This document shows, one piece after another, positions 45,283 to 57,105 of a stretch of DNA of 64,000 nucleotides; position 1 is the first letter of the stretch; each line of letters starts with the position of its first letter. The notes beneath the pieces are model-generated. The model worked only from the letters and a program-made list of their open reading frames with translations, did no database searches and was not told the origin of the DNA. Made by a program: the position numbers and the translations under genes. Origin of the DNA: Dichetophora obliterata (taxonomy: Eukaryota > Arthropoda > Insecta > Diptera > Sciomyzidae); assembly GCA_963920525.1 (NCBI GenBank), contig OY986435.1, forward strand, positions 302,263,908 to 302,327,907. Reading direction: 5' to 3'.

Positions 45283-45500
45283 CAAACAAAACAAACTAAA
45301 ATAGCTATTGAACTAAAAAATACAACGAGCTAACATACCTAACGATCTAAGACACCAAACGAACTATAAGACCTAACGAACTAACAACATGGACGAGTGC
45401 ACGAAACGAACTAAAAGAGCGAACGAACTAAATGAACTAAAATAACTATATGAACGAACTAGTTCATTAAACTCAACTGAACTAAAAAGAGCGATGTTTT
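45283..45500. repeat. Degenerate simple repeat of ACGAACTAA-like units
   Basis: Many close variants of 'aacgaactaa' or 'aacgagctaa' are spaced 10-25 bp apart through about 220 bp. No coding meaning is apparent. Confidence 0.6.
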
Positions 45501-45854
45501 TAGTGAACTAAAATGCCCAAGCGTATTACACTAGCCAATATATTTACGAAAAACATGAATTTTTGAGGTTTTTGCAAGAAGTTTTAGCTCACTCACAGTT
45601 ATCCAATAAAATCCAAAATATTTTGGAAATACAAAATAGAGCATGGTTCATTTTTAGGCGGTTACAAATAGAACTTGTTTTTCAAGGCACCTTAGTAAAC
45701 ATATAATATTATTGTTTTTATTCAAGCTGAGCTATGAATAAAGCTGAATAAAGTTTAAATCCAAAATGAGGTAAAAATCCGGTATCAAATCAATTTAATT
45801 CAAATTTATGTAAAATTTTTTTATCAATTACAACGAAAACTCAACGAAACAAAA

Positions 45855-46927
45855 AATTAAATCGGCAATTGTACAAGATTGCTACTCTAATTGTTACTCT
45901 AGAGTAGTTGATGTCAAATCCGGTGTTCCGCAAGGCAGCCACCTAGGCCCTCTTTTATTCATACTTTTTATAAACGATATTTCTTCCATTTTTTCTTTCT
46001 GTAAATTTTTACTATATGCAGATGATTTAAAAATATTCACTGTAATAAAAAATGTTGATGATTGCACTAAATTTCAAAGAGAAATTAATCTATTCATAAC
46101 TTGGTGTAATGAAAACAGCTTGAGTTTAAATTATAATAAATGTAAAATTCTTACTTGCTCTAGGAAAGATTTAAATTATGTCTATGATTATACATATGAT
46201 ACAAACTCTATCTTTAAACGAGAATGTATAGTTAAGGATCTTGGTGTATTTTTTGACACAAAATTGTCTTTTGACTCCCATAAAGAATTTATTTTAGCTA
46301 ATGCAAACTCAAAACTGGGTTTTATAAAAAGAAACTGCAAGGAGTTCTTGGATCCTTTTACAATAAAAACACTTTTTATAACTTTGGTAAGATCAGTTTT
46401 AGAATACGCTTGTGTCGTTTGGTATCCGATGTATGAAAAAGACATCAGGCGTATAGAAAGGATCCAAAAGAATATATCTAGATTCGCTCTTCGCCGTATG
46501 TATTCCTTTGAAAACATGCCTTCCTATAATATGCGATGTCAATTTTTAAATTTACACACTCTTGAGAACAGGCGAAAAGCTCAGTGCGTTTTATTTATAA
46601 AAGATTTAATTGATAATAATATAGATTCCTCTGAACTTCTTGGTCTAATATCGTTTTATACTCCGCTAAGAAATTTTAGAGATACAAACTTATTTTATGC
46701 GCGTTTTCATAGAACTAACTATGGTACAAATGAACCGATTTCTAGATGCTTATCTCTTTGCAATTTAGCTGCTCGTCATTGTGATTTTGCGGATAATAGA
46801 AATAAGTTTAAATTTGATGTATTAAATTATTTTAATTTAAATTAACATTTTGTTCACTAGGTTAAGTATGTAATCTGTAAGGGCATAGCCCAGTAGATGG
46901 TAAACATTAAATAAATAAATAAATAAA
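45855..46927 (+). mobile_element. Heavily 5'-truncated CR1/Jockey-type retrotransposon
   Basis: Only the C-terminal half of the reverse transcriptase (to 46845), a short 3' UTR of about 65 bp and a TAAA-unit tail (about 46907-46927) are present. The protein is related to, but clearly diverged from, the 25-28 kb ORF2. The 3' UTRs are unrelated in length and sequence, so this is a separate family with the same tail type. The 5' boundary is approximate. Confidence 0.85.
45862..46845 (+). CDS. Reverse transcriptase C-terminal fragment, open frame
   Basis: Open from about 45862 to the TAA at 46843-46845 with no lesion. Motifs: VVDVKSGVPQGSHLGPLLF then ILFINDIS, LLYADDLKIF (intact catalytic YADD), WCNENSLSLNYNKCKIL, VKDLGVFFDTKLSF, then the thumb with KTLFITLVRSVLEYACVVWY and the C-terminal RTNYGTNEPISRCL. 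The same order occurs in the 25226-28039 protein (FNDLGVTMDPKLRF, RPILEYASVVWC, RTNYLQNEPLRSAC). The endonuclease and first RT blocks are missing through 5' truncation, so it is not functional despite the clean frame. The first ATG is internal (46120). Confidence 0.85.
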   Translation, partial: SAIVQDCYSNCYSRVVDVKSGVPQGSHLGPLLFILFINDISSIFSFCKFLLYADDLKIFTVIKNVDDCTKFQREINLFITWCNENSLSLNYNKCKILTCSRKDLNYVYDYTYDTNSIFKRECIVKDLGVFFDTKLSFDSHKEFILANANSKLGFIKRNCKEFLDPFTIKTLFITLVRSVLEYACVVWYPMYEKDIRRIERIQKNISRFALRRMYSFENMPSYNMRCQFLNLHTLENRRKAQCVLFIKDLIDNNIDSSELLGLISFYTPLRNFRDTNLFYARFHRTNYGTNEPISRCLSLCNLAARHCDFADNRNKFKFDVLNYFNLN

Positions 46928-47104
46928 GATTATAGGCAAAACGATGCCAATCAGTTCCTTAAAAGGATTTTAATCTTTCAAAATTTTGACACAGTAAAAA
47001 ATCCCGCAAAAAAACTCAAACGCCCTCTCCCACAAAAAGTTCGAAATTCCACCAAATTACATCACTGATTGGAGCGAGTATTACGTTTGACCTTGAAAAA
47101 ACAC

Positions 47105-47270
47105 TTCTGCTTTAAAGTCATATGATTTCAAAGAGTTTATTCGAACTACCGTCAAATTATATAAAACTTTAACACTCAAGCCTACTGAAGTTAGAAAGAG
47201 TAGCGCCTTCTGCTGATTTATTGACTCTATTCAGAGTTGTTGATGTTGCCTTCTTCAAAATTTACTTCAG
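47105..47270 (+). repeat. Partial copy of the 39.2-39.9 kb repeat family
   Basis: 'tgctttaaagtcatatgatt' (47109), 'tttattgactctattcagag' (47218) and 'ttgatgttgccttcttcaaa' (47240) match 39612, 39753 and 39780 in the same orientation. Diverged and shortened; no end structure was resolved. Confidence 0.55.
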
Positions 47271-47401
47271 AGACTTCACTCATTTCTAACGTTTTTTTAA
47301 ATCGAAGATAGGATTGAAAGAGCGCGAAAGAGATAATTGTAGGTGAGAGGATTCACACATTTTTAGCGTGAAATATTTATAATTTTGTTCTATGGGATTA
47401 A

Positions 47402-47812
47402 CTGTGCACCCTAAACAAGTGCGCGTTGCGCTGCGTACCCAAGCGCCACGCAACTTTATTTTACGCTTAACCTAAACAAGTGCGCTGCGGAAAGAACTGC
47501 TGCTCTCGAACCAGCTCAGTCTGATGGTTTACAAATCTTAAAAAACTTTTAGTATTGTGTAAAAATCTATTAATATTGCAAATTCTTCCATTTGCAATTG
47601 AGATTAATTAATTAACAGCAGCTGATTGCTCTTTGTTCTAATACTTTGGTTTTATGCAGCCAACTTCACATCCGAACGCACTGTCAAAATTGGAAATTCG
47701 ATTCATGTTGCGGTAGTCCGGTGCGTGTTTCGGTAGGCTTCATACAAAATGTATGTGCATGAGCCGATTTTGACAGTTAAACCACGCACGCGCACTTGTT
47801 TAGGGTGGACTG
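47402..47812. mobile_element. piggyBac-type MITE, 411 bp, TTAA flanks
   Basis: The ends CTGTGCACCCTAAACAAGTG and inverse CAGTCCACCCTAAACAAGTG, continuing CGCG, are mirrored. TTAA lies directly outside at 47398-47401 and 47813-47816. A third 'cctaaacaagtgcgc' copy is internal at about 47471. No transposase is present. It differs in sequence from the other TTAA element at 14428-14793. Confidence 0.75.
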
Positions 47813-47934
47813 TTAACGACAAAAAATGTAGGCAATCAGTTGCCGGCAATTATTGTAGTTAATTCTCCTGAATTTTTGTTGGAGTGTACGCCCATTATTG
47901 AGGGGGTATCTTCTGCATACAAGAGATTTACTTT

Positions 47935-48785
47935 CTTTTATAGATATGAGAGCAGCTAAGATGGTCCTTTCAAATCTCAACATTAACAAAGCCTCTCGTC
48001 CTGATGGCATACCACCAATTGTGCTTAAAATATGTGCTTCTTCTTTGCGCAATCTATTCAACATCTCCTATAGAACAGGAGTATTTCCATCTGTTGGAAG
48101 GTCACTAATGTCCAGTCAATACCCAAAAAGGGCGATGCCACGTACCCTGCAAACTACCGACCCATTGCGATAAGCGTGGAGTTTTCCAAAATTTAATAGT
48201 GCGTAATTAACTTACATTTTATGAACTAATTGGAGCACAACCAACTGCTTCAATGATCGTTAAAATGGTTTCCGTAGGGCCCGCTCTACTGGTGACCTTA
48301 TGGCGTTTCTAACTGAAAAATGGAACCAATACGTTCACTTTTTCGGTGAGAGCAGGGTTGTTGATCTAGATATTTCGAAGACTTTGATCGAGTGTGGCAT
48401 AAAGCGCTCGTGTCGAAACTAATTGCATATAGTGTTGGTGGTAACTTTTCTCTGTGAATCACGTGTTACTTCAAAAACAGAACGGTTAATGTCGTAGTTG
48501 ACGGCATTTCGTTCGAGGAGCATGCCATCAACGCAGGAGTACCGCAGGGTTCAGGTTTATCGCCAACCTTGTTTCTGGTACTTATCAATAACCGTTTGTC
48601 GTTGACTCTTAACCCAATGCATTCGTTTGCGGACGACAGCAGCATTTGTCATTCATACTCATTCAAAAAACGCCCAAGCTCTATGAAGATTAGGAGGACG
48701 AGGCAAATTCGTTCTTCCTTTTTTGAGGCTATTCTTAATTTTTCACTTTGGAGCCAAATTTCTTGGCGCCTTTTAAATAGCTTAT
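47935..48785 (+). pseudogene. Jockey-like reverse transcriptase, decayed remnant
   Basis: Fragments in changing frames are still in order: MRAAKMVLSNLNINKASRPD then GIPPIVLKIC (palm entry, normally KA-GPDGIP), FNISYRTGVFPSV, then about 48380-48470 FDRVWHKALVSKLIAY, then NVVVDGISFEEHAINAGVPQ followed by GSGLSPTLFLVLIN, then SFADDSS (catalytic FADD, about 48625). Several stops and indels separate the pieces. It belongs to a different family from the 25 kb and 46 kb elements (GSGLSPTLFL versus GSHLGPLLFL). No 3' tail was found, since the MITE at 48827 follows closely. Confidence 0.75.
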
Positions 48786-48826
48786 TTTAATCCCGTACTC
48801 AGCAGATTCGCATAAAATCTACACTA

Positions 48827-49185
48827 CACAGTAAAAAATATTAGGATATATTTTATACTATTTGGTGTACATATAAATCCAAACCAAAAATGTTTTAAAA
48901 GCTATACCATCAAATCCTATAACTTTTTCCAGACCATTTTTCTCGTCAGACCAATTAAAACCACTATATATTTTAATTTTCCAATATCGGTGAATTTTTT
49001 TCTTATGAACCAGAATATATTTTGATGTACACTTGATATTCATATAGAATTTATAAATTATATTTGTTTTATTATTTTTATAATATTGAGTGGTATAAAA
49101 TTTATAAATTATTTAGAATAAAAAAAGTTTATACCACACAAATGTTGTAAAAAAGATAAAATTTACCCTCAAATTTTTTACTGTG
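48827..49185. mobile_element. MITE with CACAGTAAAAAAT ends, 359 bp, TA flanks
   Basis: The left end CACAGTAAAAAATATTAGGA is mirrored by the right end (inverse CACAGTAAAAAATTTGAGGG), with further similarity ('tattttata'). TA at 48825-48826 and 49186-49187 fits a mariner-type target. The interior is AT-rich and lacks a gene. A lone 'acacagtaaaaaatcccgc' at about 46990 may be one end of another copy. Confidence 0.65.
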
Positions 49186-49256
49186 TACTTTCAAATGTAG
49201 TGAAAAAAAAGAGTATTTAGAAATTCTATTTTAGATTTAGAAAAGCTCAGTTGTTG

Positions 49257-49329
49257 GCCTTTGTGGTCTAGTGGAGAGTGCGTTAGACTATCAAACCAGA
49301 GGTCCCTGGTTCGAATCCGGGCTCGGGCA
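49257..49329 (+). tRNA. Degenerate tRNA-like sequence (pseudo-tRNA or SINE head)
   Basis: The 73 nt fit the cloverleaf spacing exactly: 7-nt acceptor, A-box TGGTCTAGTGG, anticodon arm with loop CTATCAA (anticodon position ATC), 5-nt variable region, T-arm with a perfect B-box GGTTCGAATCC and the 3' acceptor strand CTCGGGC plus discriminator A. However, two acceptor pairs, one D-stem pair and two anticodon-stem pairs are mismatched and ATC is not a normal animal anticodon. So it is probably a pseudogene or the RNA polymerase III promoter of a SINE. T-runs follow at about 49335-49355. Confidence 0.5.
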
Positions 49330-52115
49330 TGGTTCTTTTCACTTTCTTTGTTCTTTCCTAAGTTTATGGAAAAACTAAAAATTCACAAATAAATTATGGA
49401 AAATGTGGAATTAGAGGACACGAACAACTAAGGGCTGGAAATGCTTGCCGAGGTTAAAGCATAACACTGTCCTCGGTTCAAAGCAATTGAAATTGTCCTT
49501 CACGGTTGTTTCGCCTAATCGATAATTCACGTATGGTTTCAATCAATTCCTCTAAATAATCTATCTATAAAAATCAGGAAAGATTAGTTGAATTTTTAAA
49601 AAAACTAATTAAAGACCAAATCTTTTAAATACCTAACTTTTTACTTAATTAAAATTATATTAAAAAGCAGTTCAAATTTAGAAGGAGCTATTAAAATTTA
49701 GGAAAAATTAGTTGAATTTTTGAAAAGACCAATTAAAGACCTAACTTTTTACTTGCATTTTTGAAGCGAACCGTTCCTCTTTTTTCCTCTCTCAGTGTAA
49801 AATCAAAAGGATACTAATTTTCTTTTTCAACAATAAATATCTTCTCTTATTAGTTGAACTCTATTTTGAAATTGTTGGTCATTTTAGATATTTTTTTTTT
49901 GTTCTAAAGCCTTAAGTAAAAAATTTATGAAAACCCTAATACGCACACAGAAACAAACAAACAAACACTTAAAAATATCAATTATAAACAATAAATCTCA
50001 GATGATAATATTTACAAAAACCCCTTGAAATTTAACAACATGTGTAAATTTCACTGAAGAAGCAAATAAACAAACAAATAAAGATACAACAAAGCAAACA
50101 TGATCAAAAAGAAAATTGATAATGCTGTTGCTTGTGCGTATAAATTATTTTTATTCTCAAAAATTATAAGTTAAAAAAAACGAAAAAAATTGATATCCAC
50201 CTTTAAAGAGCTACAGCTCTCTATGTCTCTTTAAAACTCTTAAAATAAGACCGATTTTGATTTATATCAAATATCATAAATAAAGAGAAAAAAAATGCAT
50301 TTTTTTTTTACCGTCAGACAGTTGTTATCTATCACAACAGCGATAAACAGTGCCACAAGTGCCACCATTAGGCATAAATCTATTGTAAACAACAACTACT
50401 TCAATTATGAGCAATAATAAATATTTATTGATGTAGGAATAAATGTCGTCACACAAAGGTGGGGGCGTGATTTTGAGATAGTGCAAATATTATTTTAGAG
50501 AAATATGTGTAAATGTTGTTTAAACGTTTAATAAAATTACGAATAAAGATAAAATCGCCAGCGAATGGATTATTTGAAATTAAACGATCAATTTCAAAGG
50601 CGGTAAAATGTTGATTATAAAAGGCGGTTTACATAAAAATAAAATGTAGCTGTTGTTGATGTCATTGGCATGGTTAACACCATCGATTACTATGCCGTTT
50701 GAAAAGGAAAAATAAATCATGCTGTGATAGCTGACCAACCGACTGACTGACCGACTGACTGTGTGTCTAACTGCTTGAGTGCACAAAGATGCAAATATTT
50801 TGATGTAAAAAAAAATATATAAATACAACGACGAGTTAAAGATAAGCTGCTTTAAAGCGATATAATAGCCCATTCATATATTAATTGCATGCAATTATGA
50901 CTAATTCACTTAGTTTAGTTTAATTACTTAAGTGTGTTTTTTTTCTATTGTATAATATTAAAAAAAAATCTGTTATATTTAATGTTGAACACAACATAGT
51001 TAAGTGTTTTCTACTCCTCATGCAAAAATAATCCGATTGCTTAGAATACTAAAAGTGTTGACCACAGAGATGTGAATATATAATAAATAATGTGAATTTG
51101 TAATATACTAGGCTATTAATATTTTATAATGGTTAGATTAAAAAAACTTTTGCATCTTTAAGAATCCTCACAGCGTGTGTTGAATGACAGTACTCAAAAA
51201 TGCCGTTGGAATTATTTAACTTGTTATCTCTTACGTATTTCTTAATTATGAACCGAAGTTTCATGACAAAATCGCCACTAAAGCGTTTACTTGCGTGCAA
51301 TAAAAAAGAATTTTAAAAATTGTATGACAAAAATCTCAATTATCTATACGTTGCAATTTAATGTTATAAATTTGTATCTGCTACAATTCCCAGCATACAT
51401 TGTGGTGGCCAGCAACAAGCTATTAAACCTTTTTTAGCCGTTTAATATTTGAAATATATATAATCATTATAATGAATAAAAATTATACGTAATGTTGTTT
51501 GTCTGCTTCAAATAAAACAATTAATCACCATTGATTAATTGTAAAAGAGTCAATTCAACCACACACACACACAAGCTCAAGCATGCAAACATAAATTCTA
51601 AAAATTATACCAGTTTGAATTCTTTATTCAAATTAAAGGTAACGCTTCTCAAAAATAACTAATATATGTAAGAATCTTGCAAAAGTTCTTTGAAAAGATT
51701 TGTTTTAAAAGATTGCATAGTCAAACAGTTTTAAGTTTAGATTCAAAGTTAAAGTATGGTTTGAATTCAGTTTAAATTTTTAACTAGGTTAGGTTAGGTT
51801 AAAGTGGCTGTCTCAATTGTGACACGCTTAGGCCAATTAAGCCCATTGTAATACCACAGGACTGGAAAGGTTTTTAAATATATTCTAAAGTTATTAAATT
51901 ACAAAAAATTTTTAGAATTCTTAACTCAATAAAAATGCTTTAAATTAATTAACTTTTTTGACACCAGCATTTTATATGTACTGCAAAAAAAGTAGTTAAA
52001 ATGTTTACTTTTAATATGAAATACGTTTCACACACAAATTGTTTTGGTTAAAAAGGTCCAATTAATGTTTACCGAACTAAGCCTAAAAAAGGATTTTTAG
52101 TTTTCTATTAAACTC
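49330..52115. other. AT-rich non-coding DNA
   Basis: No gene was recognised. 49390-49530 ('ggaattagaggacacgaac' to 'tcggttcaaagcaattgaa') is less AT-rich and could be the body of a SINE headed by the tRNA-like sequence. 49590-49750 has a diverged direct repeat ('ttagttgaatttttaaaa' and 'ttagttgaatttttgaaa'). A short AC microsatellite lies at about 51560. Confidence 0.45.
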
Positions 52116-52124
52116 AACAGAATA

Positions 52125-54410
52125 TAAAAAGTTGACCACAAAACGCGATTTATGCATCATTTATACATAAATATCTTGCAAAAGTCAGAGATTAATAAAT
52201 TTAATTTAAAATTTTTTTAAAATTTAACCAACATTTGAAGGTTAAATGTTGAAATTTTTTCATGGAAGTAATTTTATCAGCATTCATGCATCACACAACA
52301 TCAACAGCCTTCCACTATTCATTATCGAATGCAATAAGCCTGTAATTATGTACAAAATGTTACATATTCACAGGATATATCGATAAAATCAATACACGAT
52401 GTGTGAGTAGTGATGAGTGTGGTGAGGCTTGCGAATTATGTTCAAAATTGAATTTTCAATGTCAAGAGCTTGGCATTGAGCCATTGCAATATATTTTATT
52501 GTTACATATCATTGATTTGGGCTTATCGAATGGTGTGGCGGTACAACTCAAACTTACTACTGAAAAGTGTTTTCAAATTGTATGCTTTAAGGATATCAGT
52601 TAAGATTATCAATTACAGCAATTTAGGCAAGAGTTTGAGCGTGTACAGAGTCAAAGTGATATGCAATTAAAACGATAATTAAATTTATCCTTAAATGTAT
52701 TTTATCAGTTGATATCATAGTAGAATTAGAGGAGGTAGATGCATTTCGGAGAGACAGACAGAGAATAAAGCAAAAATAGGCAAGAATAGGAAATTTCTTG
52801 AGTTTGACATATCTGGCTATGACAAAAAGAGAGCAGTCTGAAATGCATATACCTTCACTAGTTCTACTATGGTTGATATACAAAGTTTCAATTGAAACAT
52901 GATAAAACAATCTACTAGATAGCCGAGAGCTGACAACTACCTATTTTCTCACGAGCTGCGGTCAGCATATGTCAAAAAAAAAAAGAAAACAAAACATTTT
53001 GACACAAAACGTTTTTGATATCTCCATTTTGCATCAGCTGCCAAAGCAACCATATCACGCTCCCGTTTTCATTTTCTTTTGTTTGACATTTGTTGACCAG
53101 CTAGAACTGTCGCTACTACTACTATGAATTGAAAGAGCAAGAATTTAAATAATTCCGGAATTCACAAATCTGAAGTGTTTTTTTCCCAGCGCTAGGCAAG
53201 TGCAGAGGAAATGTAAATTAATAAATTTCAATTTTACAGCAAAGTGACTTTTTTTCAGTTCTCGATTTGTTCATTCGAATTTTTATTTTTTCATTTTCAA
53301 TTCAAACAATAAAAAAATGATAACAAACAAATTCATAATCAGCAAGTTTCAAATGTAAACAAGTAAGGAAACAATCAACAATTAATTGGTACCTAATACA
53401 ACAATTCAATTCAATAAATATTAAAATAATTATTGATAATATTTAGTAACTATTAACTTGTACAGTAGATTCCACTTCCTCCTAATCTCTAGACTTCGTT
53501 AATTTGAACGCTTAAGGGTAAGTTTGGGTCATATTTGCCGCTTTAAGCGTGAAAATTTTCACAAACTTTTCGTCAGAGTAGTACTCTGTTCCACTGCGTG
53601 AAATTATCGCAACATGTTTCTGAGCAACATTTTTTCACGACAATTTAATTAGTAGTAGCGACAGTTCTAGCTGCGGTCAACAAATGTCAAACAAAAGAAA
53701 ATGAAAACGAGAGCGTGCTTTGGTTGCTATGGCAGCTGATGCAAAATGGAGATATTAAAATTTTTTTGTGTAAAAATGTTTTTAGTTTTCATTTTTTTGA
53801 CATATGCTGGACCTGACCGCAGCTCTTGAGAAAATAGGTAGTTGTCAAGACTATCTAACAAATTGTTTTATAATGTTTCAATTGAAACTTTTTATATCAA
53901 CTGATAAAATACATTTACGGGTAAATTTTATTATCGTTTTAATTGCATATCACTTTTCATCTGTACACGCTAAAACACTGAATTGCCAAAATTACTGTAA
54001 TTGAATGTGTTAATCTTAATTGATATCCTTAAAGCATACAATTTGAAAACACTTTTCATTGTAAGTTTGAATTGTGCCGCCACACCATTTGACACAATTA
54101 GCTGATAAGCCGAAAAGATATTTTAACGGCTCAATGCCAAGCTCTTGACATTGAAAATTTAATTTTGAACATAATTCGCAAGCCTCAATCATTACTCACA
54201 CATTGAGTATTATCGTGTATTGATTTTATCGATAAATACTGTGAATATGTAACATTTTGTACATAATTACAGGCTTATTGCATTGGATAATGAATAGTGG
54301 GAGGCTGTTGATGTTGTGTGATGAATGAATGCTGATAAAATTACTTCCATGAAAACATTTCAAAATTTAACCTTCAATTGTTTGTTGAATTTCAAAAAGC
54401 GTTTTGTGGG
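52125..54410. repeat. Large imperfect palindrome, arms about 0.8-1.0 kb
   Basis: The left arm (about 52125-53140) recurs inverted at about 53640-54410. Mirrored markers include 'gttgaccacaaaacgc' (52132), 'catgcatcacacaacatcaa' (52284), 'aatacacgatgtgtgagta' (52391), 'caatgtcaagagcttggcat' (52459), 'tgtttgacatttgttgacca' (53080) and 'gaactgtcgctactactact' (53104). The spacer is about 500 bp of AT-rich DNA. Arms differ by perhaps 15-20%. No protein frame is conserved between them. It may be a very large foldback element or an old inverted duplication; no target duplication was found. Confidence 0.75.
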
Positions 54411-55125
54411 CAATATTTTATGTTGATTTTAACCCTTCGTTATATGACTTTTTCTCCCTGTGTATAAATTTGATTGGAGTGGTTTAGAGAATGTATAAAC
54501 GAAATTTCGATGCTCTGCAATGTATAGGAACGAAGTTACGCAACATTGCATATATGCGATTTCATGCAGGAAAATAATAAAAATTGCTGTGTGATGGTTT
54601 AAATATTATTTTTTATTTTACATGCTCGATATGAAATTTTAAGCTTTGAATAACTTAAACTAAGAGATAATTTCAAATATTTTATATATTTAATAAAAAT
54701 AAAGAATTAAAATGCACCTTCATCTATAACTAAGACAAATTTAAACACAGGATAGTAAAAATATATAAAAAATATCACACTGATCTGTAAAGAAATTTGA
54801 AGCTCATTGCAATCTATTAGATACAATAATTATTTATGGTGAAATCGTTACTAATCGTTTCTAATCGTAGGGCAATTTCGAACTTGATTAAAACATAGTC
54901 TATTCTGACATTTTGAGCAGCTAACATAAGTGTATCCATTGTACAATTGGCATGTACAAATCTTGGTGGCCCATTGTGGGCAGTGATTATAATGGTCTAA
55001 CCGAACTTCTGTTTGAGGCTGTTGGAAACTTCTCTGATGTTTCCTCTTTTGTTCAAGGCTTTTTAATAATTCGTAAGGTCTTCCATGTTTTGTGGATAGC
55101 TTTCTTACTTTGCAAAGACTTTCTG

Positions 55126-55157
<32 letters not shown>

Positions 55158-56475
55158 CAGGGGTGGGCACGACTGCGGCCAATAAAAGCCACATTAAGAT
55201 TTTCAATACCTTTCAAAGAGCCACACCATACTTCAAATAAAAGAAAACCCAAACCAATTTTATTAAACTCAGCAAAAAAAGTAAGCGATCAGAAAAATTT
55301 TTAATTTTTTTAAAGTAATTTTTGAAAGGCTGAAGCTTTTTAAAAAATAATCGCAGTAGTATTTTAAAAAAATAATGTTAAACCTTGAAGTTTTTAGATT
55401 GACCTCTTGGCCAAGAAATTTAATTAACTACGATTATCGCACAATCATCAAACTTTTTATAACTAGGGTCCACGGGCTTTAAATAAGTTAAACCACAATA
55501 AAGGTTAGTTGAATTAGCTTAAATTTTGTTTCTTTTTTATTATTCTAAGTCAATTTTTTGCTGAGCTATTCGACTTTAAGTGGAAAAGAATAATTTTGCC
55601 TTTGATCATAGAGCAATGATCGCATAGAAAATTAAAGTACGTTTCTGAAAAGAAAAATAAAGTTCCTACAAAAGCTATCGATTCTTTTTTGTTATTTCAT
55701 TTTTGAAACCTTGATTTCAGTTTGAATAAAAGTGCAAAAAATTACTTTTTCTGGTGTTTTAAAAAACCCACCATAATTTTGCAATAACTGCCAAAACTAC
55801 TAATGTTTCTAGGTTTTTTTTATATTTTTTCATACCCTAAAAATCTTGACTAGTTTAAGTCCGATCGGTTGAGTGGTTTTTCGGTCCGAATCGTCAAACT
55901 TTGACAACAAATGAAAGGAGCACGCGTATTGCTTCTTAAACATCAATTATTGATAACTGAAAAAAATGTTTGTCTATTATTTTTCTTAAAGTTTTACATC
56001 ATAGAATCGAAATCTCGAAAAAATTTCGAAATTACGACCGTCAAACTAGAAACTTCAAGCTTTAAAATGGTTTTTTAAAATCCTGATGCGATCATATTTC
56101 AAGAAGTAATAACCTTTCATAAATCACAAAAAAACTATAAATTTTTATGTTCTCTTAATATTTTTGCTGAGTATATAAATAAAGGTATTATTATTAAGAA
56201 AAAAAAAAAATTAAAATCAATATAAATGTTGTATATAACATATCGCACTTTAACTACAATAGGGTCAAACAAAAGATCCTCAAACTTTTGTCCAAAATAA
56301 ATAAGAAAACTTGTTGATTTTAGTGCTCAGATGATATTTTCTGCTTTATTGTTAAATCTTAAATTTTTAGCAGTATATACAATTCTTAGTGTAGTCATAT
56401 GAGTAAGTCTTTCTTACAATACACAATATTTTAGGAATACGAACGATAAATATACAGTCGTGAGTGAATCTGCCG
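54411..56475. other. AT-rich non-coding DNA with a TA microsatellite
   Basis: No gene was recognised. An uninterrupted (TA)n tract lies at about 55133-55157. Confidence 0.5.
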
Positions 56476-56479
56476 ACGC

Positions 56480-56605
56480 TGGTTCGATTATATTCGGTGT
56501 TCGGTGAAGTGCGGTGATGTTCGGTGTTCGCTGAAGTTCGGAGATGTTCGGTGATGTTTGGTGTTCCCTGAAGTTCGGAGATGTTCGGTGATGTTCGGTG
56601 TGACA
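56480..56605. repeat. Tandem repeat of GTTCGGTGATGTTCGGTG-like units
   Basis: Units of about 35-45 bp built from 'gttcggtgttc.ctgaagttc' and 'ggagatgttcggtgatgttc' repeat about three times. The minus-strand frame across them (SPNISELQGTPNITEH...) reflects the repeat. Confidence 0.75.
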
Positions 56606-56854
56606 ATGACTTCGGCAAGACCCGACTACGCTGCGTTATTTAATATTTTGTATTATTGTATATAATTTGTATAATATATATATCTTTACAAATGTCTGTG
56701 TATGGCGTAAAGCGCCTGGGTATTCATTTTAACGATAGTGTAATAACAACAAAATAATAGAATTCCTAAGTATATATCTGTACGTTGGGCTATCGTCTGA
56801 CAAAAGCCGACGTGATGGCACCACTAAGTAGAAACAATAAAATAAAAGAATAAG

Positions 56855-57105
56855 AAAAACGAGACTCCCGATAGACCGAAGCAAACGTGATGAGTCACTA
56901 ACTACTTAATAAGTATATAAAAAAACGAGACTCCCGACAAGCCGAAGCAAACGTCATGAGTCACTAACTACTTAATAAAAAAAAAAAACGAGACTCCCAA
57001 TAAGCCGAAGCAAACGTCATGAGTCACTAACTAATTAATAAGTATAAAAAAACGAGACTCCCGATAAGCCGAAGCAAACGTCATGAGTCACTAACTACTT
57101 AGTAT
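56855..57105. repeat. Tandem repeat, four units of about 62-65 bp, each with a TGAGTCA site
   Basis: The unit 'acgagactcccgataagccg' followed by 'aagcaaacgtcatgagtcac' and 'taactacttaataagtat' starts near 56857, 56925, 56988 and 57052. Every unit keeps TGAGTCA, the core recognised by AP-1/bZIP factors. Identity between units is about 90-95%. Confidence 0.85.

Noticed and set aside
52403..54004. Possible exons in both arms of the palindrome (for example a Cys-rich frame at 52403-52603)
   Set aside because: The frame is not preserved in the other arm, has no recognised domain and no clear splice signals.
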